Part shown: positions 58,627 through 64,000 of the stretch, in pieces | How the letters are laid out: each line of letters starts with the position of its first letter | Numbering within the stretch: position 1 is the first letter of the stretch | Source of the DNA: Algoriphagus boseongensis | GTDB lineage: Bacteria > Bacteroidota > Bacteroidia > Cytophagales > Cyclobacteriaceae | Assembly: GCF_004362805.1 (NCBI RefSeq) | Contig: NZ_SNYF01000006.1 | Location: 248,001-312,000 of the forward strand | DNA length: 64,000 bases | Direction of reading: 5' to 3' | Made by a program: the position numbers and the translations under genes | The notes under the pieces: generated by a model | Database searches by the model: none | Told to the model about the DNA's origin: nothing | What the model saw: only the letters and a program-made list of their open reading frames with translations

Positions 58627-59889
58627 TTGTTCCAATTCTGATTTACCCCAGTCCACTACTTCATCTTCGAGGTAATGAGGGTATATTTTTCGGTGTTGTT
58701 TTTTTACTTCGGCGATCAGGGCTTCCCTGAATCCTTCTACATTTTCTCCTGAAGCAGCCGCCATAAAGACCGGCTTGATCCCGTTTTTCTTTTCATAAGC
58801 ATCCGCTAAGGCCTTGAAATCCAAATAACGAGTTTCTTGGAGTTCGTGCTCGCTGATGTGCATAGATTCCTCCTCGGTTGGCATTTGCTGGACCAGATCG
58901 ATTTTGTTGAAAACAAGCAGCACCGGCTTATCTCCAGCTTTGATTTCGTTTAAGGTTTGAGTGACTACGGCTATATGATCTTCAAATGCATGGTGGGAAA
59001 TGTCCACCACATGAACCAGAAGATCGGCTTCTCGAATTTCGTCCAAGGTTGATTTAAAGGATTCGATCAAGTGGGTAGGAAGCTTACGGATAAATCCTAC
59101 CGTATCGGAAAGAAGAAACGGAATATGATCCAAGACTACTTTTCTAACAGTAGAATCTACGGTTGCAAAAAGCTTGTTTTCGGCAAGAATATCTGTTTTG
59201 GTAATCAGATTCATCAAAGTGGATTTACCGACGTTGGTATAGCCAACCAATGCTACTCGGACGATTCCTTTTCTAGCCTTTCGCTGGGTTATTCCTTGTT
59301 TTTCGATTTCACTCAGCTTTTCTTTTAGTAAGGAAATCTTATTTCTAATATCCCGCTTATCGGTTTCAATTTCCTTTTCACCGGCACCACCACGAGTTCC
59401 TGTGCCTCCCCTTTGTCTTTCCAAGTGGGTCCACATGCGAGTTAGTCGGGGAAGGAGGTATTGATATCGTGCAAGTTCTACCTGAGTTTTCGCTTGCGCT
59501 GTTTGTGCTCTTTGAAGGAAAATATCCAAAATCAAAAGTGATCGGTCATAGATTTTCACTTTGATTTCGTTTTCCAAGTTTCGCATTTGAGAAGGAGAAA
59601 GATCATCGTCGAAAATCACCATATCCACCCCAAAATGCTCCACATAGGCTTGAATTTCCTCTAGTTTTCCTTTTCCAACGAAGGTCCGGATATCCGGTTT
59701 TTCCATTCTTTGAGTAAAGCGGTAAACCGTCTTTACTCCCAAAGTTTCTGCTAGAAAGGCAAGCTCCTCCAGATGTTCGTCGATTTCCTGATCACTTTGC
59801 TGCTGACGGATCAGGGTGACTAAAACTGCAGTCTCCTGTTTTGGCGCAGTATCATGAAGTTTTTGAAGCTTTCTTGAAAATTTACTCAT
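58624..59889 (-). CDS. hflX: GTPase HflX
   Basis: 421 residues. The N-terminal HflX domain covers the first about 200 residues (FVGKGKLEEIQAY, FDDDLSPSQMRNLE, DRSLLILDIFLQRAQTAQAK). The glycine-rich linker RQRGGTGTRGGAGEKEIETD leads to a G domain with Walker A GYTNVGKSTLMN and G3 SDTVGFIRKLP. HflX binds the 50S subunit and splits stalled ribosomes. N-KxD GTP motif is FNKIDLV. Single gene, convergent with dgt, divergent from rfbC. Confidence 0.96.
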   Translation of the reverse strand: MSKFSRKLQKLHDTAPKQETAVLVTLIRQQQSDQEIDEHLEELAFLAETLGVKTVYRFTQRMEKPDIRTFVGKGKLEEIQAYVEHFGVDMVIFDDDLSPSQMRNLENEIKVKIYDRSLLILDIFLQRAQTAQAKTQVELARYQYLLPRLTRMWTHLERQRGGTGTRGGAGEKEIETDKRDIRNKISLLKEKLSEIEKQGITQRKARKGIVRVALVGYTNVGKSTLMNLITKTDILAENKLFATVDSTVRKVVLDHIPFLLSDTVGFIRKLPTHLIESFKSTLDEIREADLLVHVVDISHHAFEDHIAVVTQTLNEIKAGDKPVLLVFNKIDLVQQMPTEEESMHISEHELQETRYLDFKALADAYEKKNGIKPVFMAAASGENVEGFREALIAEVKKQHRKIYPHYLEDEVVDWGKSELEQ

Positions 59890-59980
59890 GGTTTGTGTCT
59901 CCGTTTGTTAAAGGTAGAGAGCGGGAATTTGGTTCAATCTTCCCAGCAGGCAATCTGTTCGGAGGGATTGCTACTTGTTT

Positions 59981-60045
59981 TTAGGAAATCCTAATGCAAA
60001 TTTGGGGATTATTCAGCAGAATAGTTAGGATACTCTATTTCCTAA
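59981..60045. promoter_or_regulatory. Paired TTAGGA/TCCTAA palindromes between hflX and rfbC
   Basis: TTAGGA-aa-TCCTAA lies at 59981-59994, and TTAGGA-9 bases-TCCTAA at 60025-60045. Two inverted repeats thus use the same six-base arms, 44 bases apart start to start. They lie in the 196-base divergent promoter region. Could be chance in AT-rich DNA. Confidence 0.35.
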
Positions 60046-60085
60046 TGGTTATTTTACCATCGAAACCCAAAGAAAATCAAGCCAA

Positions 60086-60637
60086 ATGGCAGAATTAAGG
60101 AAAACCCCAATTGAAGGGTTAATTGAGATATTTCCCAGAATCTTTCCAGATAACAGAGGCTATTTTTTTGAATCCTATCGAGAGGATTGGTTAAAAAGCC
60201 TGGGAATTGAGGAAAACTGGGTTCAGGATAACCAATCTTTTTCCCAAAAAGGCACAGTTAGAGGCCTGCACTTTCAAAGAACTCCTCATGCACAGGCTAA
60301 GTTGGTTCGGGTGATTTCAGGGAAAGTATTGGATGTAGCTGTAGATTTAAGAAAGGACTCTCCGACTTTTGGAAAGCATTTTTCTACCATTTTGGATGAC
60401 CAAAACTTCAATCTGTTTTACGTTCCAAAGGGATTTGCCCATGGATTTGCGGTGATAGAGGACGCTATTTTTGCTTACAAATGCTCTAATTTTTATAACA
60501 AAGAATCCGAAGGTGGAATCTTGTGGAATGACCCTATGTTGGGTATAGACTGGGGAGTATCCTCACCTATAATTTCCGAGAAGGATAAATATTGGCCTAC
60601 CTTGGAGGAGTTTAAAAATCAGACAGGAGGATTGTAA
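60086..60637 (+). CDS. rfbC: dTDP-4-dehydrorhamnose 3,5-epimerase
   Basis: 183 residues, the standard length. Signature blocks: IFPRIFPDNRGYFFESYRED, NQSFSQKGTVRGLHFQ with the catalytic His, VDLRKDSPTFGKH, and LFYVPKGFAHGFAVIED. It makes dTDP-4-dehydro-L-rhamnose, a precursor of cell-surface L-rhamnose. Its last base is shared with the ATG of the next gene (TAATG). rfbA, B and D are not in the window. Confidence 0.95.
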   Translation: MAELRKTPIEGLIEIFPRIFPDNRGYFFESYREDWLKSLGIEENWVQDNQSFSQKGTVRGLHFQRTPHAQAKLVRVISGKVLDVAVDLRKDSPTFGKHFSTILDDQNFNLFYVPKGFAHGFAVIEDAIFAYKCSNFYNKESEGGILWNDPMLGIDWGVSSPIISEKDKYWPTLEEFKNQTGGL

Positions 60638-61386
60638 TGAGTTGGTTGGATTTTCTGAAAAAGAAACCTGAAGTAGTTGAAGAACTTGACCTGAGTTGGC
60701 TAGGTGCGGACATGCATTCGCATTTGATTCCGGGAATCGATGATGGATCCAAAACCATGGAAGAATCACTTCACCTCCTTCAAAGAATGGAGGGATTTGG
60801 GTTGAAGAAAGTGATTACCACGCCTCATATCATGTCAGAGTATTACCGAAATACTCCTGAGATCATCAAGCTTGGACTGGAAGATTTGAGGAAAGCAGCC
60901 AAGGCGGCAAATATCCAATTGGAAATAGATGCCGCGGCAGAATACTACATGGATGAAATATTCCTGGAAAAAGTAAAAGATGGAGAAGAGCTGTTGACCT
61001 TTGGAGATAAGTATATTTTGGTGGAGACGGGGTTTATCAATAAGCCTCAAATGCTTTTGGATATCATTTTCCATTTGGAAATGGCCGGCTATAAACCCGT
61101 TTTAGCCCATCCGGAGCGATATCAATATTTACTCGTGGACAAAAAGCTTCAGGAAGAATTGATCGAGCGCAGACTCATCTTTCAGGTAAACCTTCTTTCA
61201 CTTACCGGGTTTTATTCCCGACCAGTCAAAGATTTTGGAGAAATGTTGATAGATAGCGGAGCGGTTACATTTTTAGGAACGGATTGCCATAATCCACGCT
61301 ATTTGGACATGCTGGCCACCCTTCCCAAAAACCAGAAGTTTTATTCTAAAATAAAGGAGATGAATTGGGTCAATTCCCAGCTCTGA
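60637..61386 (+). CDS. CpsB/YwqE-type PHP-fold tyrosine-protein phosphatase
   Basis: 249 residues. The PHP metal motif is ADMHSHLIPGIDDGSKTMEES near residues 23-43, then TTPHIM with a further His and LAHPERYQYL near 154 and FLGTDCHNPRYL near 209-220. CpsB-type enzymes need metal to dephosphorylate tyrosine kinases that control capsule or exopolysaccharide export. It is translationally coupled to rfbC and 10 bases from the epimerase gene, supporting a polysaccharide role. The partner kinase is not in the window. Confidence 0.9.
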   Translation: MSWLDFLKKKPEVVEELDLSWLGADMHSHLIPGIDDGSKTMEESLHLLQRMEGFGLKKVITTPHIMSEYYRNTPEIIKLGLEDLRKAAKAANIQLEIDAAAEYYMDEIFLEKVKDGEELLTFGDKYILVETGFINKPQMLLDIIFHLEMAGYKPVLAHPERYQYLLVDKKLQEELIERRLIFQVNLLSLTGFYSRPVKDFGEMLIDSGAVTFLGTDCHNPRYLDMLATLPKNQKFYSKIKEMNWVNSQL

Positions 61387-61396
61387 AATTTTTCCC

Positions 61397-62353
61397 ATGA
61401 ATATTCTCATTACCGGAATCACCGGATTATTCGGAAGTCAACTTGCACAGGAGTTTGCCCAAATGGGTGAGCTTTTCGGACTAAAACGTGCGAATTCATC
61501 CCTTGATCTGGTTGGGAATAATCTGAATATTCACTGGGTAGAGGGGGATCTTCAAGATTATGATTCCCTGATCGCAGCAGTTAGGGGGATGGATTTAGTC
61601 ATTCATTGTGCAGGATTAGTATCCTTCGCGGCCAGAGATTCAGATGCCCTTTATCAAGTCAATACTGAGGGGACAGCCAATTTGGTCAATGCCATGCTAT
61701 CTTCGGGAATCGAGCGATTGGTGTATGTCAGTTCTGTTGCCGCTATTGGAAGGACGACTGAGGAAACCACTTACGATGAGGAGTTTAAATGGGCAGATTC
61801 TCCGCTCAATACCGAATATGCCATTTCAAAGTATAGAGCTGAATTGGAAGTTTGGAGAGGTGAGCAAGAAGGATTGAAAGTTTTGATCGTGAACCCTTCC
61901 ATGATTTTGGGAAAAATCTCCACCCACCGAACCAGCACAGCTATTTTGGATTATGTACTTCAGGAAAACACCTTTTATCCAAAGGGAAAATTGAATTACA
62001 TAGATGTCCGGGATGCCGCTCAGATCACCCGTCTGTTAGTAGAGAAAGAGGCATGGGGAGAACGATTTATTTTGAATAAAGAAAGTATTTCATTTTTGGA
62101 ATTTTTGAATAGAGCTGCAAAGACGTATAACAAAAAGCCACCAAGATTTGCCCTATCCCCGGTTTGGTCTGGAACTTTGGGAAAAGTCTTTGGTTTTATG
62201 AGGCTTCTCGGACTTTCGGATAATCCCTTGACTGCCCAAACGGCTCGAATTGCCCAGCAAAAAATCACTTACCAGCCTACCAAGGCAACTGAATTGCTCG
62301 GCTTTTCCTATCGCTCTTTGGAGGAGACTTTGATCTGGTGCAATGAACCCTGA
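61397..62353 (+). CDS. NAD-dependent epimerase/dehydratase (extended SDR)
   Basis: 318 residues. Rossmann loop ITGITGLFGSQLAQEF at about 4-19 (G-x-x-G-x-x-G), VIHCAGLVSFAARD, the catalytic Tyr-x-x-x-Lys in TEYAISKYRAELE near 136, and VNPSMILG. It is the 3-beta-HSD-like/dihydroflavonol-reductase-like branch; the sugar or terpenoid substrate is not clear. Start 10 bases after the phosphatase gene: third gene of the run beginning at rfbC. Confidence 0.88.
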   Translation: MNILITGITGLFGSQLAQEFAQMGELFGLKRANSSLDLVGNNLNIHWVEGDLQDYDSLIAAVRGMDLVIHCAGLVSFAARDSDALYQVNTEGTANLVNAMLSSGIERLVYVSSVAAIGRTTEETTYDEEFKWADSPLNTEYAISKYRAELEVWRGEQEGLKVLIVNPSMILGKISTHRTSTAILDYVLQENTFYPKGKLNYIDVRDAAQITRLLVEKEAWGERFILNKESISFLEFLNRAAKTYNKKPPRFALSPVWSGTLGKVFGFMRLLGLSDNPLTAQTARIAQQKITYQPTKATELLGFSYRSLEETLIWCNEP

Positions 62354-62512
62354 GTAAACTTATTTTTCCTAATCGGCGTTTAGCCTTTTATCACCCAAAA
62401 TCCCCTGATTTTCCTATCAAAAAATTTGTAGCCTGAAAAAGGGAAATTTAACTAGTTAGCATTTTGAGATAGCCGTTTTATTGGTATCTTAAGTAAACCA
62501 TAACTCATTCGA

Positions 62513-63934
62513 ATGACCGGAGATCACGATCACGACTGGGAAGAAGACAAAAAGCTGGTTGAGCGATTTGAAAATTCCCTAAAATCCAACTTGGACCTCT
62601 ATTTCGAAGAAGAAGAACTGGAAGACATCATCCGGTTTTACTTTGATCAGCAAAAATTCCTCAAAGCCTTAAGAGCCTCAGAATTTGCCTTGGAGAAGTT
62701 TCCCTTCTCTGTGGAAATTCGTTTGCTTAAAGCGCAATGTCTGATTTTTAACGATGAATTGGATGAGGGCTTGAATATCCTCGAAAATCTGAACAACCTT
62801 TCCCCAAACAATGAGGATATCCTGTTGGCTTTGGCCAATGCTCAGATTCTAGCAGGTAATCCTCAAGAAGGGATTGATTTGCTAGAAAATTTTCTGCCTT
62901 TGGCAGATGACAAGGCCGAGGTTTTTTACTCTCTTGGAAATCTATATCGAGCTAAAGGCGATAACAACAAGGCAAGTTTTTATTTCAAGGAAGCTGTCAA
63001 AAACAGAATCAATCACGAGGATGCACTTTTCCAGTTGGCGATGATCACTGAGGAAGAAGGCTCCTTTGATGAAATATTGGAGTTTTATCAGGAATTCATC
63101 GATCAGGATCCCTACTCAGCCGGAGCTTGGTATAACCTTGGAGTGGTTTATAACCGACTGGGAAGATTCAAAGAAGCTATTCAAGCCTATGAATATGCAT
63201 TGTTGATTGACGATTCTTTTGCCTCGGCCCATTTTAATATGGGGAATTCCTTGATGAATACCCATCAATATGAAGCGGCCATAGAAGCATATCAGAATAC
63301 GATCAATTGTGAGGGGGCCAATGCTGAGAACTGTTGCTACATGGGGGCTGCGTATGAGAAGCTGGGACGAATCGATGAGGCTTTCAAATACTTTAAAAAA
63401 TCTGCCAAACTTGACGAGGAATATGATGACGCTTGGTTTGGATTAGGTATGTGTATGCTGAAAAAGGAAAAATACTTTGAAGCGATTCACTATTTCAAAA
63501 AGGCCCTGAATCTCAACAAGGACAATCCAAACTATTGGGTGGGATTGGCAGATGCTGAATTTAACCTTGGAAACCTTCAGGCTAGTTCAGAAGCTTATGA
63601 GGAAGCGATCAATCTGGAGCCTGGAATCATGGAAACTTATGTCAATCTTTCTGTGATTTATTTTGAGCAAAATAGATTCGAAGAGGCAATTGATGTAGTC
63701 CGAGAGGGAATCGAAGAATCTCCCGAGGAGCCTGAATTGTACTATAGATTGGTGGTGTATTTGGTTAAAATGGGCAAATACAAAGAAGCCTTCACATATT
63801 TAGAAAATGCCTTAACTTTGGACTTTGAAAGGCATACCATCTTGTACGAGCTCATGCCAGAGCTAAAAAAGCAGAAGGCTATCTACAAGATTATCGCCCA
63901 ATATCGGGATGAGCAATCCTCAAACGAATCTTAA
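62513..63934 (+). CDS. Tetratricopeptide-repeat protein
   Basis: 473 residues with no signal peptide or membrane segment. From about residue 85 it is a run of roughly ten TPR units, for example AEVFYSLGNLYRAKGDNNKA, AGAWYNLGVVYNRLGRFKEA, ENCCYMGAAYEKLGRIDEAF and PNYWVGLADAEFNLGNL. The N-terminus is acidic (DHDHDWEEDKK). It is probably a cytoplasmic scaffold or regulator; no partner is evident. It lies 159 bases after the epimerase gene, in its own context. Confidence 0.92.
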   Translation: MTGDHDHDWEEDKKLVERFENSLKSNLDLYFEEEELEDIIRFYFDQQKFLKALRASEFALEKFPFSVEIRLLKAQCLIFNDELDEGLNILENLNNLSPNNEDILLALANAQILAGNPQEGIDLLENFLPLADDKAEVFYSLGNLYRAKGDNNKASFYFKEAVKNRINHEDALFQLAMITEEEGSFDEILEFYQEFIDQDPYSAGAWYNLGVVYNRLGRFKEAIQAYEYALLIDDSFASAHFNMGNSLMNTHQYEAAIEAYQNTINCEGANAENCCYMGAAYEKLGRIDEAFKYFKKSAKLDEEYDDAWFGLGMCMLKKEKYFEAIHYFKKALNLNKDNPNYWVGLADAEFNLGNLQASSEAYEEAINLEPGIMETYVNLSVIYFEQNRFEEAIDVVREGIEESPEEPELYYRLVVYLVKMGKYKEAFTYLENALTLDFERHTILYELMPELKKQKAIYKIIAQYRDEQSSNES

Positions 63935-63944
63935 AACCTAGCAT

Positions 63945-64000
63945 ATGAAATCAAGCATGACTAAAAAGTCACACGCCGTGATGATTAGCCTTCATGCGAG
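63945..64000 (+). CDS. 5' end of another rightward gene, cut by window edge
   Basis: An ATG at 63945, 10 bases after the TPR stop, opens a frame that starts MKSSMTKKSHAVMISLHA and runs to the edge. A second ATG lies at 63957. The close spacing suggests co-transcription with the TPR gene. Too short to assign. Confidence 0.45.
   Translation, partial: MKSSMTKKSHAVMISLHA

Overview
The window looks like a chromosomal segment of a Cytophagales bacterium (Bacteroidota), most like Cyclobacteriaceae/Algoriphagus. This rests on family content, not a database search: a MurF-alanine racemase fusion, DUF4382 lipoproteins, a CBM9/DUF5916 outer-membrane protein, a TonB receptor ending in Phe, the EboA-F set, a CACCCTGAGCGGAGTCGAAGGG-type intergenic hairpin, and weak or absent Shine-Dalgarno sites. 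Coding density is high. No intergenic gap exceeds 300 bases. I saw no rRNA, CRISPR array, transposase, integrase or prophage gene.

Layout. 1-1900: the first codons of a leftward gene, a GxxExxY gene bracketed by a perfect 16-bp inverted repeat, a quinone oxidoreductase, and tRNA-Val(GAC) with two degenerate copies of its 5' half. 1.9-11.4 kb: uvrA, pnuC plus a NadR-type kinase (nicotinamide riboside salvage), and secreted hydrolases (serine hydrolase, CE15-type esterase, phosphodiesterase, M28 peptidase). 11.6-18.4 kb: a complete ebo cluster, eboA-B-C-D-E-F, the most notable metabolic system here. 18.4-26.4 kb: YitT/HD pair; patatin/methyltransferase/TRIC operon; VOC/PLP-enzyme/class-A serine hydrolase operon; DASH cryptochrome. 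26.6-33 kb: a debranching-like glycosidase lipoprotein, the DUF5916 protein, and a FAH-TfoX-YjbQ operon. 33.07-35.7 kb: a TPP riboswitch followed by a TonB-dependent receptor, a probable thiamine-controlled importer.

35.7-43 kb: dispersed TCACAGAT palindromes, a Fic protein with two 28-bp palindromes over its promoter, a TlpA-like lipoprotein, an amidohydrolase and an M14 peptidase. 43-46.8 kb: three tandem PLDc_N-type mini membrane proteins (the third only 55 aa), a TIGR01777 epimerase, a ClC channel and a voltage-gated K+-type channel. 46.8-51.1 kb: leftward scpA, UPF0104 membrane protein, murF-alr. 51.3-58.6 kb: dxs with an alpha/beta hydrolase, a leftward DUF4382-DUF4382-ribD-fRMsr operon, and dGTPase. 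58.6-64 kb: hflX, then rightward rfbC, a CpsB-type phosphatase and an epimerase (surface polysaccharide), a TPR protein and the start of one more gene.

Most genes are ordinary housekeeping or envelope functions. The parts worth attention are the ebo cluster with its altered cyclase active site, the riboswitch-controlled receptor, the Fic operators, the GxxExxY cassette, the tRNA fragments and the tandem mini-proteins.
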